From positions 1 through 49,205 of the forward strand of contig CAJWZC010000018.1 in assembly GCA_913049915.1 (NCBI GenBank): a stretch of 49,205 bases of DNA. Direction: 5' to 3'. Position numbers and translations under genes: made by a program. Below the pieces are notes generated by a model. It searched no databases. It had not been told where the DNA came from and saw only the letters and a program-made list of their open reading frames with translations. Within the stretch, counting starts at the first letter, position 1. The number at the start of each line of letters is the position of its first letter. This stretch comes from an uncultured Colwellia sp. (GTDB taxonomy: Bacteria; Pseudomonadota; Gammaproteobacteria; Enterobacterales; Alteromonadaceae). This document shows positions 28,324 through 38,196 of the stretch, piece after piece.

Positions 28324-29211
28324 TTATTTTTTATCTAATGTTGCATAAAGCTCACCAAGGCGAGTAACAGTACCTGGTCCAGCATCCTCTGCAAATTCAC
28401 TGATCATCTTAGGTGCGAAAGTACTAACTACGGTTGAACCTAGCTTAAAGCGGCCCATTTCATCGCCTTTATTAAAGGTAATTGCATCGGATCCTCCTTC
28501 AGGGTACTGCCATCGGAATATATCTTTACCTGCCGGAGGCGTAATCGTACCTGCCCAAGTTGTTTCTATGCTGGCAACGATTGTTGCACCGACTAATACC
28601 ATGGCAAGCTCGCCCATTTTAGTATCAAAAATGGCAACTACACGTTCATTTCGAGCAAAAAGATCGGGTACATTTTCAGCGGTAAGTGGGTTGACTGAAA
28701 ATAGTTCACCTGGAATATAAATCATCTCACGTAATGTTGCGGCCATCGGCATATGAATACGGTGATAATCTTTCGGTGCTAAGTAGATACAAGAGAACTT
28801 TCCACCTTGAAAAGGTGCTGCTGTTTTTTCATCACCACCGAGTAAAGAACTTAAACTGTAGTTAAAACCTTTTGCTTGAATCAGTTGACCGTCGATAATG
28901 TCACCCTGTTGGCTAATAGCGCCATCTACTGGATAACATATAGTATTATCATCAACATGAATCGTTCGAGCACCTTCTTCTAATTCACGGGTGAAAAAGT
29001 TATTAAAGGTGTCAAAGTCACTAGCTTTTTTAAGCTTAGCTTCGCTCATATTGATACCATAAGAGTCAATAAAAAGCTTGATAAGCTTAGTAGTTAACCA
29101 ACCCATTTTTGCTTCCGCTAATTTACCAACTAAACGTGAAATAGCATGTTTAGGCATGATGTACTGCAAGGTGATTTTAATTTTATCACTAAGATTATTT
29201 TGTGAAGACAC
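28324..29211 (-). CDS. psd: Phosphatidylserine decarboxylase proenzyme
   Basis: A 295-residue proenzyme that makes phosphatidylethanolamine at the inner membrane. The self-cleavage motif LGST is at residues 257-260; Ser259 becomes the pyruvoyl group of the small subunit. PADG-like YPVDG, the KDYHRIHMP His region and the ARNER motif are conserved. The start is a GTG (29209-29211) with AAGGA eight bases upstream. Ten bases separate it from rsgA, so the two are co-transcribed, as in many Gammaproteobacteria. Confidence 0.96.
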   Translation of the reverse strand: MSSQNNLSDKIKITLQYIMPKHAISRLVGKLAEAKMGWLTTKLIKLFIDSYGINMSEAKLKKASDFDTFNNFFTRELEEGARTIHVDDNTICYPVDGAISQQGDIIDGQLIQAKGFNYSLSSLLGGDEKTAAPFQGGKFSCIYLAPKDYHRIHMPMAATLREMIYIPGELFSVNPLTAENVPDLFARNERVVAIFDTKMGELAMVLVGATIVASIETTWAGTITPPAGKDIFRWQYPEGGSDAITFNKGDEMGRFKLGSTVVSTFAPKMISEFAEDAGPGTVTRLGELYATLDKK

Positions 29212-29221
29212 TCATTTTTCC

Positions 29222-30280
29222 TTAATTATTAAAACGTGAGGTTAATTTATTATCATTGAGGCTAGCTAATATACGCTGAAAACTTGCTAAGCGAGCAGGG
29301 TTAATCTCTTGCTTTTCTTCTGCAGCTATTAGGGCACAGCCTGGGTCTGTTTGATGTTTACAATCTCTAAATTTGCACAAACCAAGGAATTCAGAGAACT
29401 CAACAAAGCCATGACAAACTTGTTCTGGCGTTAAATGCCATAAACCAAATTCGCGAATACCAGGTGAGTCAATTAAATCACCACCTTCATTAAAGTGGTA
29501 TAAACGTGCCACGGTAGTAGTGTGTTGCCCTAAACCAGAGTTATCTGAGACTTCTTTGGTTAATATCCCTAAATCTGGCATAAGGGCATTCACTAAGGTT
29601 GATTTACCAACACCTGATTGACCAACAAATATACTAGTATGCTGTGTAAGCTGCATTTTTAGTTTACTTATACCATCACGGGATTTACTGCTCGCATAAA
29701 GTACTTGATAGCCAATATCTTTATAAATTTTTAGTTGTTTTGCTATTTCCTCTTGTTCGTCAGTACTAATACTGTCTAATAAATCAGTTTTATTGAGTAC
29801 AATAACTGGCGTAATACCGGTTTGCTCAGCAGCCACTAGGTAACGGTCAATAATATCGCTATTAAAAACAGGTAACACAGAAGAAACAATGAGAATTTGA
29901 CTGATATTTGCTGCGATAGGCTTAACACCATCATAAACATCTGGACGACTTAGTACAGAGTCACGTTCATGAACGGCCTCTATTATGCCAGTGATACTAT
30001 GCTGAGTTTCTCTGCCAAGACGCCAAAGTACTTTGTCTCCACAGACAAGTGAGCTAATAGAACGGCGTAAATTACAACGGTATATATCACCAAGGTTGCT
30101 TTCGACATCGGCATGTTGACCAAATCGACTAATAATAACGCCTTGTTGAGGAGCGCCTAAGTCGTCATCTTCCCATTGCACTTTATCTTTGTTTTTGGTG
30201 GTTTTACCATGCAATCTATTATCATGATTGGCCTTAATGCGCCTTTGCTGACCTTTGGTCAGTTTTTTTACTTTAGACAA
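29222..30280 (-). CDS. rsgA: Ribosome small-subunit-dependent GTPase A
   Basis: A 352-residue circularly permuted GTPase for 30S subunit maturation. The OB-fold is at about residues 45-115, NKTD (G4) at 163-166 comes before GQSGVGKS (G1) at 220-227, and a C-terminal zinc site has CKFRDCKH and a further Cys. It is divergent from orn and upstream of psd, the classical arrangement. Confidence 0.96.
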   Translation of the reverse strand: MSKVKKLTKGQQRRIKANHDNRLHGKTTKNKDKVQWEDDDLGAPQQGVIISRFGQHADVESNLGDIYRCNLRRSISSLVCGDKVLWRLGRETQHSITGIIEAVHERDSVLSRPDVYDGVKPIAANISQILIVSSVLPVFNSDIIDRYLVAAEQTGITPVIVLNKTDLLDSISTDEQEEIAKQLKIYKDIGYQVLYASSKSRDGISKLKMQLTQHTSIFVGQSGVGKSTLVNALMPDLGILTKEVSDNSGLGQHTTTVARLYHFNEGGDLIDSPGIREFGLWHLTPEQVCHGFVEFSEFLGLCKFRDCKHQTDPGCALIAAEEKQEINPARLASFQRILASLNDNKLTSRFNN

Positions 30281-30320
30281 GAGACATATTCATACGATTT
30301 AATTTGATCCAACATTTAAT

Positions 30321-30348
30321 TTGACCCGACTTGGTTGTGGCGTATTAT
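30321..30348 (+). promoter_or_regulatory. Promoter of orn
   Basis: -35 TTGACC (30321-30326), 16-base spacer, -10 TATTAT (30343-30348). Ends 48 bases before the orn start. Confidence 0.6.
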
Positions 30349-30396
30349 ACTAACAATTATATACTAATGTTTATGCATTTTTTTTAAGGGAAGTTT

Positions 30397-30942
30397 ATGG
30401 CGAGTAATGATAATAATTTAATTTGGCTTGATTTGGAAATGACAGGGTTAGAGCCAGCGCACGATGTGATTTTAGAGATTGCTATCATTATAACCGACAG
30501 CAATTTAAATACCTTAGCGCAAGGGCCAATATTTGCCATTAATCAAAAAGATGATGTGTTAGATAATATGAGTGAATGGTGTATTGAACATCATGGTAAC
30601 TCAGGTTTAACTAAACGTTGCCGAGACAGCAAGATTAGTTTGGCTCAAGCAACTGAGCAAAGTCTCGTTTTTATACAACAATGGGTACCTCAGGGTAAAT
30701 CACCTATGTGTGGTAATAGTATTGGCCAAGACAGACGTTTTATTAATAAGTATATGCCTGATTTTGAAAATCATTTTCATTATCGTAATATCGATGTAAG
30801 TACGATAAAAGAGCTGGCGAGACGTTGGAAACCTGAAGTATTAGATGTGGTAGTTAAAACAGGTGCCCATTTAGCTTTAGATGATATTAAAGAGTCAATC
30901 GCTGAGTTAAAAGTATATAGAGAGCTCTTCTTCAAATTATAA
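30397..30942 (+). CDS. orn: Oligoribonuclease
   Basis: A 181-residue DEDDh 3'-5' exonuclease that degrades very short RNAs, including pGpG from c-di-GMP turnover. Asp12 and Glu14 in [10 protein letters not shown], an Asp in [10 protein letters not shown] and the late [11 protein letters not shown] block with the catalytic His and Asp are intact. AAGGGAA ribosome binding site. Divergent from rsgA. Confidence 0.96.
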   Translation: MASNDNNLIWLDLEMTGLEPAHDVILEIAIIITDSNLNTLAQGPIFAINQKDDVLDNMSEWCIEHHGNSGLTKRCRDSKISLAQATEQSLVFIQQWVPQGKSPMCGNSIGQDRRFINKYMPDFENHFHYRNIDVSTIKELARRWKPEVLDVVVKTGAHLALDDIKESIAELKVYRELFFKL

Positions 30943-31053
30943 TTTGAACCCCGCTTTATTTGAAGTGGATTAACAATGAAGGTACAAATTATTTACGTCA
31001 TGAAGATAGATAAATAGTTATTATGGTATCCTTTTTATTTTTGAGTATATTCA

Positions 31054-32853
31054 ATGAAAAATATAATCACTTACCTAGTGTTTTTACTGATTAATATCGT
31101 CCAGATAAATTATAGTTATGCCAATAACTTAGTAGATAATAGTATTAATTCTGACCAACAATTAGCCAGTATTATCAAAGTTCATGAGCAATTTTATCTC
31201 AAATCAAGTCCTTTCAATCAGCCTAATATTGATAGTAATAACGCTAAGTTACCAGATTTTTCGGCTAATTCTCTACTCGTTAAGTACCAGCAAGGTTTGG
31301 TTATTTATCAGCAGTTAATCGCAATAGATATTGAAAAGTTAACACAAGAGAATCAGATTAACTTATCGGTACTTAGTTACAGCTTAAAAAATCAGTTAGA
31401 TAGTTATACCAATAAAGAACACTACATGCCACTCACTGCAGAGTCAGGCTTTCATGTTTGGATAGCAAATATTTCAAAGCAAGTCGATTTTAAAACCTAT
31501 ACAGATTATCAAGATTACCTAGCACGTCTATCAGCTCTTCCTCGATATTTTGACCAACAAACTCATTGGATGAAGTTAGGACTTGCCAGTGGTATTAGTC
31601 AGCCGAAAATAGTGCTTGAGGGATTTGAAAAATCTATTACTGCATATATAAAAGAGAATGTTACAGAAAGTTCTTATTATTTACCGTTTAGAAAAATGTC
31701 AGCTTTTATTACGCCGACTGAGAAAGGTGAGTTACAGCGACAAGCTAAGCATATTTTAACTACTAAAGTTATGCCCGCATATCATAGCTATTATGACTTT
31801 ATGGTGAATGAATATAAGCCAAATGCTCGTGATAATATTGCCGCTAGTTCTCTTCCTAATGGTAAAAGATACTATCAAAATAGGCTAAGACATTATACCA
31901 CGTTACCCTTAACGGCAATACAAGTTCACCAACAGGGATACACTGAAGTAAAGCGTATACGAGCCGAAATGGACAAAATTATTAAGCAAGTAAGTTTTGA
32001 TGGTAGCTTCAGTGATTTTGTACAATTTTTACGTACCGATCCTCAATTTTATGCTTCTACACCCACAGAACTATTAAAAGAAGCATCCTTTATTGCTAAA
32101 AAGATGGACGCCAAATTACCTACTCTATTTAAGACGTTACCCAGAACACCCTATGGTGTAATGGCTGTACCTGCTAATATAGCGCGTAAATATACAACGG
32201 GACGATATGCAGGTTCATCACGAGATGACCAACCAGGAAATTATTGGGTCAATACTTATAGATTAGATCGTCGACCACTTTATGTCTTAACGGCCCTGAC
32301 ACTTCATGAAGCTGTACCTGGCCATCACTTACAAATATCGTTAGCCAAAGAGATGAAGGATGTAGCAAAGTTTAGAAATAGAACCTACATATCTGCTTTT
32401 GGTGAAGGTTGGGGCTTGTATTCTGAATATCTAGGAATAGAGGCAGGTATGTATGAGGACCCTTACCATGACTTTGGTCGTTTGACCTATGAAATGTGGC
32501 GAGCTTGTCGCTTAGTTGTCGATACAGGAATACATACCCAAGGGTGGAGTCGTGCTAAAGCAATAGATTTTTTAGCGAGTAACACCGCATTGTCACTTCA
32601 TAATGTAAAAACGGAAATAGATCGTTATATCTCATGGCCGGGACAAGCTTTATCTTACAAAGTAGGTGAGTTAACGATTAAGCGTTTACGAAAAGAGGCG
32701 GAAAAAACTTTAGGTGGGGACTTTGATTTACGAGACTTTCATGATGAATTGTTGAAACGCGGCTCAATGCCATTATCTATGTTAGATAGAATAATAATGC
32801 ATTATATTAGTAAGAAGAAAACTCTTCATAATAAATTGAAACAAGCGCTGTAA
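31054..32853 (+). CDS. DUF885 family exported protein, putative metallopeptidase
   Basis: A 599-residue DUF885 protein with a signal peptide (cleavage after SYA, residue 23). The HEAVPGHHLQ motif near residue 421 and EGWGLYSEYLG about 30 residues later look like a zinc-peptidase site of the gluzincin kind. The C-terminal half (GQALSYKVGELTI) is typical for the family. Periplasmic or outer-membrane-facing, substrate unknown. The Shine-Dalgarno sequence is weak. The gene is followed by the riboswitch RNA on the opposite strand. Confidence 0.85.
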   Translation: MKNIITYLVFLLINIVQINYSYANNLVDNSINSDQQLASIIKVHEQFYLKSSPFNQPNIDSNNAKLPDFSANSLLVKYQQGLVIYQQLIAIDIEKLTQENQINLSVLSYSLKNQLDSYTNKEHYMPLTAESGFHVWIANISKQVDFKTYTDYQDYLARLSALPRYFDQQTHWMKLGLASGISQPKIVLEGFEKSITAYIKENVTESSYYLPFRKMSAFITPTEKGELQRQAKHILTTKVMPAYHSYYDFMVNEYKPNARDNIAASSLPNGKRYYQNRLRHYTTLPLTAIQVHQQGYTEVKRIRAEMDKIIKQVSFDGSFSDFVQFLRTDPQFYASTPTELLKEASFIAKKMDAKLPTLFKTLPRTPYGVMAVPANIARKYTTGRYAGSSRDDQPGNYWVNTYRLDRRPLYVLTALTLHEAVPGHHLQISLAKEMKDVAKFRNRTYISAFGEGWGLYSEYLGIEAGMYEDPYHDFGRLTYEMWRACRLVVDTGIHTQGWSRAKAIDFLASNTALSLHNVKTEIDRYISWPGQALSYKVGELTIKRLRKEAEKTLGGDFDLRDFHDELLKRGSMPLSMLDRIIMHYISKKKTLHNKLKQAL

Positions 32854-32949
32854 CTTATTTTAGAAAGTGTCGGGTACATAAATACTGTTTTAGACGTTAG
32901 TGATATAAATAATGATGAGTGCTTTTAAGAAGTAAGTAAATCAGTAAAT

Positions 32950-33030
32950 AAAAAAGGGAGGGGCGACGCAAAGAAAACGGAAGAAACAGATAGTGAATTA
33001 TCGAATTAAGATAAGCCCCCACTATATCTA
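32950..33030 (-). terminator. Expression platform/terminator-like 3' end of the riboswitch RNA
   Basis: On the minus strand, after the aptamer come GGGGGC (33015-33020), a nested hairpin built on ATAGTG/CACTAT and TTATC/GATAA, then CTTTGCGTC (32965-32973), GCCCCTCCC and six T (32950-32955). GCCCC can pair with GGGGGC to end the RNA at the T run. CTTTGCGTC is a perfect complement of GACGCAAAG inside the aptamer, as expected of a switching helix. Confidence 0.65.
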
Positions 33031-33116
33031 AACTTGGCAGTCCCGCTATCATAGGTTTCCCTTTAGACCGGTAACTTTGCGTCTCTAATTTTCACTAGAT
33101 TTGCCCTTAGCAAGCT
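33031..33116 (-). ncRNA. c-di-GMP-I (GEMM-I) riboswitch aptamer, no gene downstream
   Basis: Minus-strand sequence fits the GEMM-I consensus (Vibrio Vc2 type). Closing stem AGCTTG (33111-33116) / CAAGTT (33031-33036); AGGGCAAA; a perfect 6-bp stem TCTAGT/ATTAGA around a GAAA tetraloop (33084-33099); GACGCAAAG (33075-33083); ACCGGTCTAAA; and ATAGCGGGACTGCC near the 3' end. These RNAs bind cyclic di-GMP in a three-way junction. Transcription from the promoter at 33136-33163 would give about 180 bases. No open reading frame follows on this strand; the RNA runs into the 3' end of the opposite-strand DUF885 gene. Confidence 0.85.
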
Positions 33117-33135
33117 ATAAAGCTTAGCTAACAAT

Positions 33136-33163
33136 ATTATAGGATGAATTTGATAAATGTAAA
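33136..33163 (-). promoter_or_regulatory. Promoter of the riboswitch RNA
   Basis: Minus-strand -35 TTTACA (33158-33163), 16-base spacer, perfect -10 TATAAT (33136-33141). Predicted start near 33129, about 13 bases before the aptamer. Confidence 0.75.
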
Positions 33164-33256
33164 CAAAAAATACTATTTTTTGTTTATCTTTTGGAAGGTC
33201 AATACAGTAATGAGTAATGTTCAATTGTATTTTATTCAATAACTAACGGTATTAAT

Positions 33257-35167
33257 ATGATGAAAAAACGGTTGTTTCAGTTGATAAAATTTACTTTTAA
33301 AGTGTATTTATTGTCTCTTCTTGTAGTGAGTACCTCTATGGCACAGTTATCCTCTGAGCAAGCCGTACTTAGTAATCAAGTAGAAGAATTATTAAAAGTA
33401 AATGATGAAATAGTTGATATTGAGACGGTTAAATCTCTGTTAGAAAAAATACTGAATAATAGGGAATATTACTCAAATGATATTCTCGCCAAAGTTTATT
33501 TACTCTCTGCAAGGGGTGCTAGTAATCAAGGAGATATCAATAACGTTTTAGAATTTTCTCAAAAAGGTTTAACAGCTAATAGTTTAGATAAAAAAATTCA
33601 ATTAGCATTATTACTGAAATTAGCCGATGTATATGTTGCCAGAAAGCAACATCAGAAATTGCTTGAACTGACTCAAATAGCGGTAAAAAATAGTGAGCTG
33701 TCAGGTAGTATTAAATATCAATTACTTTCGCTGAGTTATCGCAGCGTCGCTTTTGCAATGTTAGGAATGCACCAACGGGCTTTAGCTGATTTACAGAAAG
33801 TTGAGCAGGGTATCAGCAAAAGTGAATTGACAGAGCATATTGATTTATTAACGACTTTAGCTTTGGCTTATCATCATTTAGGTGATTTTCAAACATCAAG
33901 AATAATGCAATTAAATATATTAAAATTAAGTGTTGAGATGGGACGAAAAAGAAATGTTGCTCAAACTTATTTATACTTAGGATGTGCTTATTTTTACTTG
34001 CAACGTTTTGATGATGCATATAATGCCTTTTGGGAGTCTAAAAAATATGCTGAAAATAAAGGGGCTTCTATTCATGTTGCTTACGCAGATAAATGGTTAG
34101 GTATAGTTCTAATAGCACAAGATCAATTTCATGAAGCAATTGTGCCATTACAGCAAGCAATTGATATATATAAGCAACATAATATGCTTGCTGATCGTAT
34201 AGAAAGTTCTGTGGCTTTAGTAAAAGCGAAGCTAGGTATTAAAAAAATAACTGAAGGTTATACTTTATTGACAGGAATAGTACAGCTTCTTGATGGTAAG
34301 GATATTTCATTAGATTTTTCAGGGTTTTATCGAATGGTTGCTGAAATGCACTTCGCGCAAAATAATTATCAATTAGCGTATCGTTGGCGCGAAAAATATA
34401 GTCAAGTATTACTTGATAAGATCAATCATAAGAAAAAAGCTTCCCTTATAGCACCAAGCCTCTCTCAGCTATTTTTAAGTCAGGTAACCCAAATTGAACC
34501 CATTGAAGAATCAAAAAGGTTAATAGTTAAATTGGCGGAAACCAGTGAGTTATCAGTTAGCTTTGTTGGAAAGTATAAAAAACAACGAGTCATCATCATA
34601 AGTTTGTCGGTATTAGTCTTTGTCTTACTACTCACCTTAGTGGGCTTCTTTTTGAGACTAAGAGCACAGAAAATGAAGCTGGCCTATGAGGAAATTGAAA
34701 AGCCAACTTATGTTATAGCTACGCCCATTCAAACAAAGTGTAATTATCAATTAGTCTTTCACAAGGCAAGGAAATTTAACTACCCTCTCAATGTCGGTTA
34801 TCTTATTATAGATAATCTTCAGGAGCTCTCTTTTCACCTCAATAAAAAAAGTATTACTGAGGTGACTAAAGAAATCGCTAGTCTTATTAATGATCACATC
34901 ACTGAATTTGATTATGCGGGCTTGTTAAATGAAGGAGAGTATTTGTTATTATTTGAGCACCAACGTAGTCAAGAAACTAGTATAAAGCTCGATAATCTGG
35001 TGCAAGCTATAAATACCAGAGCCTTTGTCACTCTGGGCGATTTTTCAGTAACGATGAAATACTCGTTAAATACACCTAGTTTTAAAGATATCGATCCATA
35101 TCTATTTTTGGCCCGCATTGCTGAATCTGTTAATATTAAAAAAGTTAACCAGTCTAAGGTAATTTAA
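33257..35167 (+). CDS. TPR membrane protein with degenerate GGDEF domain
   Basis: A 636-residue protein: signal peptide or anchor (about residues 9-29), periplasmic tetratricopeptide-like repeats (about 60-390), one membrane segment (about 448-470) and a cytoplasmic domain of about 150 residues. That domain aligns with GGDEF, but the signature is NEGEY (558-562) and the other substrate residues are missing, so diguanylate cyclase activity is not expected. The layout resembles TPR-GGDEF receptors common in Alteromonadales. The stop overlaps the next start by one base (TAATG), showing translational coupling. Divergent from the c-di-GMP riboswitch RNA. Ribosome binding site weak. Confidence 0.75.
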   Translation: MMKKRLFQLIKFTFKVYLLSLLVVSTSMAQLSSEQAVLSNQVEELLKVNDEIVDIETVKSLLEKILNNREYYSNDILAKVYLLSARGASNQGDINNVLEFSQKGLTANSLDKKIQLALLLKLADVYVARKQHQKLLELTQIAVKNSELSGSIKYQLLSLSYRSVAFAMLGMHQRALADLQKVEQGISKSELTEHIDLLTTLALAYHHLGDFQTSRIMQLNILKLSVEMGRKRNVAQTYLYLGCAYFYLQRFDDAYNAFWESKKYAENKGASIHVAYADKWLGIVLIAQDQFHEAIVPLQQAIDIYKQHNMLADRIESSVALVKAKLGIKKITEGYTLLTGIVQLLDGKDISLDFSGFYRMVAEMHFAQNNYQLAYRWREKYSQVLLDKINHKKKASLIAPSLSQLFLSQVTQIEPIEESKRLIVKLAETSELSVSFVGKYKKQRVIIISLSVLVFVLLLTLVGFFLRLRAQKMKLAYEEIEKPTYVIATPIQTKCNYQLVFHKARKFNYPLNVGYLIIDNLQELSFHLNKKSITEVTKEIASLINDHITEFDYAGLLNEGEYLLLFEHQRSQETSIKLDNLVQAINTRAFVTLGDFSVTMKYSLNTPSFKDIDPYLFLARIAESVNIKKVNQSKVI

Positions 35168-35709
35168 TGTTTTTTGTTGTAGTTGTAACAGTTGTTTTTG
35201 TCATCATCAGTATCTACTTCTTTTTTCGTGCAGAAAATCTGCAAAGACAACTAATAAGTCAGCAACGTGAAAGTTTGCTTACCCTGAAGGAAAATAAATT
35301 ATTAGTGGAGTCTATTACACTTGTCGCCACGCGAGAACAGGAGTTCTCTAAAGCAAAATTACAACGTTTAAAAGTGTATGCTAAAGAAAGCTTTAACGAG
35401 AAAATTGCATTACACACAGAATTAATCAGTCCATTAATTAACAATTATAGCATCATTTTTAGAGAGTGTTTGAAAGGGAAAGGTAGACTCAAATTGGTTA
35501 GCCAAAAATGTTTTGAAAATCAGGATAGCTCGGCTTATAAAAAATTTGTAGCATTGATTGTAACAAGTGATAAAAAATTAAAACGTTATTGGTCTAGTGA
35601 TAACCTCAATGGGTTTCTTTTTTTAGTTGATGCCCTACTAACTATGGATGATGATAAGAATAACGCTGATCTACCTATTGAAATTAAGAAAAGTAATTGT
35701 AACTCCTAA
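35167..35709 (+). CDS. Small membrane-anchored coiled-coil protein, unknown
   Basis: I do not recognise a family. The 180-residue product has one N-terminal membrane segment (about residues 2-20) and a charged helical region (about 22-90, RAENLQRQL... pattern) likely to be a coiled coil. A cytoplasmic C-terminal part with three Cys follows. Its ATG overlaps the stop of the TPR/GGDEF-like gene, so the two proteins are made together and may form one complex. Confidence 0.7.
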   Translation: MFFVVVVTVVFVIISIYFFFRAENLQRQLISQQRESLLTLKENKLLVESITLVATREQEFSKAKLQRLKVYAKESFNEKIALHTELISPLINNYSIIFRECLKGKGRLKLVSQKCFENQDSSAYKKFVALIVTSDKKLKRYWSSDNLNGFLFLVDALLTMDDDKNNADLPIEIKKSNCNS

Positions 35710-35806
35710 GATAACAGCTTCATAATTTGTTATATCTGTACAAAAGCACGTATTTTTATTAGGCTAGGCTATTACTTTGATTAGATTTCCTAGGATGGGG
35801 ATATAT

Positions 35807-37414
35807 ATGAATCGTTTTAACGCCAAGTACATTTTATTATTTATTATGCTTATTGTTGGTCTATCTACACTGTTTGCCAAACATTATAGTGAAAGTTTTC
35901 CGTTTAGTTTGGCCGCTATTATTGGTTATCTTGTAACGGTTGTTACCACGACTGTAGTTTCTCTGTTATTTATTCAAAAATCACTCAGCCCAACTGCTTT
36001 AAAGACTAATACTGACATTATTAGTGCTGAAGATTTATTTTCTTATACCCATGACCCTGCAACAAATTTACCAACAGCACAGCAAGCTCAAAAAACTTTT
36101 GAAGCTGCTATTAAGTCTGATACTGGACAACGTTATGCTGCCGTAGTTTTTAAGCCAGTTAATTTTCAACAGGTAAATAGTTTACTGGGTCATCATAATT
36201 CTGACTTATTATTATTGCAGCTTGCGTACTGTTTACAACAAAAAATATCGGATAATACAAGTTTATTAAGCTTTGGCTTTAGTCCAGAGCCTGTCCGTAT
36301 TGCCCGTTTGCAAAGCTTACAGTTTTTGGTGATATATAATTTAACGGATAGTCGTTTTGATGATGAGATTATGCTTGATGAGGTATGTCATCAATTAGCT
36401 GATGCTGTGCCTGATGCTATGAGTTTTAAGAGCTTTTCTTTAAATTTTGAACTTGTTTTTGGTATCGCAATTTCGGGTGTACATGGTGATAACTTTGATG
36501 AAATTATCGCCCATGCAGGTGATGCTTTACTTCACGCTTCAAAGACACAACAACAAATTAATTATTTTGATAAAAGTAGTGTTTTATATAACCAAAGTGA
36601 GTTGGCCCGTATAGAGGCGCTACGTCATGATATTAAAGAAGATAAGTTATTCTACTATCTACAACCTCAAGTAAATATTAATAATCACAACGTTATAGGT
36701 TTCCAATTAAGGGTTAATTGGTATGAAAATGAGTTGACGAAACCAGTAGAGTTGTTTGACTTTTCTTATCTTGCTGAACATAGTGGCGAGTTATATTTAT
36801 TGACAAAACAGATGTTGACAGTCGCATTTTTAACTCTTAATAGTTTACATGAAATTGGAGTATATCAACGCATATCTGTAACGTTGTCGAGTGCAAGTTT
36901 GTTTGAAGTAGATCTGGTTGACTTTATCGAACAACAATTACAAAAATATAATATTTCAGGTAAATATTTAATGATTGAACTGAGTGAAAAAGTAATGCTT
37001 AGTGCGAGTAATAGAGTCAAAGTAATTATTGATCAGCTTAAATCATTTGATATAAATATTTCTATCACTAACTTTTCAGGTAGTTATGAATCATTACGTT
37101 ATGTAAGGAAAATGGCAATTCATCAACTTAAAATCAATTGCCAGCAATTAACTAACGATAGTAGTAATCGAGTTGATAAAGCAATAACAAATGCACTTGT
37201 TACGTTGACTCGAAGTATGAAAATCCCACTTATTGGCACGCACATTGATAGGCATGAAGCTTCAGAAGCTTATATAGCCATGGGTGGAAAGCTAATTCAA
37301 GGTGATATTATTCATCCAGGTGTAGTACCTGATGAAATCGAAATATGGTTAGAAAAATGGTACTTACAGCATCCTGAATCAATACCTCCTGAAGCACGAC
37401 CTTCGATATATTAA
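35807..37414 (+). CDS. Membrane protein with degenerate GGDEF and EAL domains
   Basis: A 535-residue protein from ATG 35807, which has GGGG seven bases upstream; the frame opens earlier at TTG 35777. Two membrane segments (about residues 6-24 and 33-57) precede a GGDEF-like domain with RLQSLQF in place of RxGGDEF (about 167-173). The EAL-like domain that follows has QLR for EAL (300-302), ELSEK for the ExTE(N) site and TNFSGS for DDFGTG (421-426). Both active sites are lost, so it is presumably a binding or scaffold protein, in the manner of LapD or CsrD, though not clearly an orthologue of either. It follows the coupled pair by about 100 bases. Confidence 0.8.
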   Translation: MNRFNAKYILLFIMLIVGLSTLFAKHYSESFPFSLAAIIGYLVTVVTTTVVSLLFIQKSLSPTALKTNTDIISAEDLFSYTHDPATNLPTAQQAQKTFEAAIKSDTGQRYAAVVFKPVNFQQVNSLLGHHNSDLLLLQLAYCLQQKISDNTSLLSFGFSPEPVRIARLQSLQFLVIYNLTDSRFDDEIMLDEVCHQLADAVPDAMSFKSFSLNFELVFGIAISGVHGDNFDEIIAHAGDALLHASKTQQQINYFDKSSVLYNQSELARIEALRHDIKEDKLFYYLQPQVNINNHNVIGFQLRVNWYENELTKPVELFDFSYLAEHSGELYLLTKQMLTVAFLTLNSLHEIGVYQRISVTLSSASLFEVDLVDFIEQQLQKYNISGKYLMIELSEKVMLSASNRVKVIIDQLKSFDINISITNFSGSYESLRYVRKMAIHQLKINCQQLTNDSSNRVDKAITNALVTLTRSMKIPLIGTHIDRHEASEAYIAMGGKLIQGDIIHPGVVPDEIEIWLEKWYLQHPESIPPEARPSIY

Positions 37415-37513
37415 ACCTTAGGTAGAAAATACTGCAGGTCAGTATTGCTCTCAATTCGATTAGCCTACTATTACTTCATCGAGCTATAAGATTAGAGTTT
37501 AATTTAAAGGGTA

Positions 37514-37850
37514 TTATTTAATATCGAGAGCTTCTTCTGACAGGATAATATTCACATTATCAGTATAGATATGGTCATCAGGTAGAAAGATAATCTCTGC
37601 AAAATTAAGAGCAACATCGGTTTCTCCAATAATTTACTCCCTTGCCCTAACAAGAATTGTCATGTGTGCTTAGATACTGAGGTCTACACTTTGCTAATGC
37701 ATTCAGTCTTTCCATAACCAACTATTCTTTCCTGCCTTTATTTGTAGCACATTGTTCAATACTTATATTAATAAGCGCTCGTCGTATCAATCTGACATCC
37801 TCAATGACAAATACTTTACCAGTGCCATCTGTTTTGACGAATTTATTGAT
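37514..37850 (-). pseudogene. Possible coding remnant
   Basis: In the 780-base gap before the next gene, the minus strand has broken coding-like stretches. One includes KVFVIEDVRLIRRAL (about 37760-37820), which recalls the first strand and helix of a response-regulator receiver domain. Another ends [11 protein letters not shown] at a TAA (37514-37516). Frames change between them. I cannot assign a family with confidence; the rest of the gap (37415-37513, 37851-38196) shows nothing clear. Confidence 0.25.
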
Positions 37851-38196
37851 CAAGTCTCAATTTTTAAATCATTTTAACGTAATAATTTTTCCGTAAAATG
37901 AGCTACGTCTACCATAATGATAAAAACCAGATCGAAAACATCAATTAAATGTGTATAAAACAACTATTTCAGAGGTGTTATAATGCATAAGAGTTCTACT
38001 TCTCTTGAGAATAAAGGGCTTTATCACTATAGGTTTTAGATAATAAAATAAAATCTATTATATATTTTACTGGTATTACTTGAATTTAAAGATAAAAGCC
38101 TTTTTAATAGTACTAAAGATCCAGTGGTTACACAGAAACACTTTAAAAGCATATTCGTTAAAAAGGTATATTAATAGCTATGATTAAAGTTGTATT

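Noticed and set aside
32956-32973. A second GEMM aptamer on the plus strand (GACGCAAAG occurs there too)
   Set aside because: The other conserved blocks are absent on the plus strand; this copy is the complement of the aptamer core and better explained as the switching helix.
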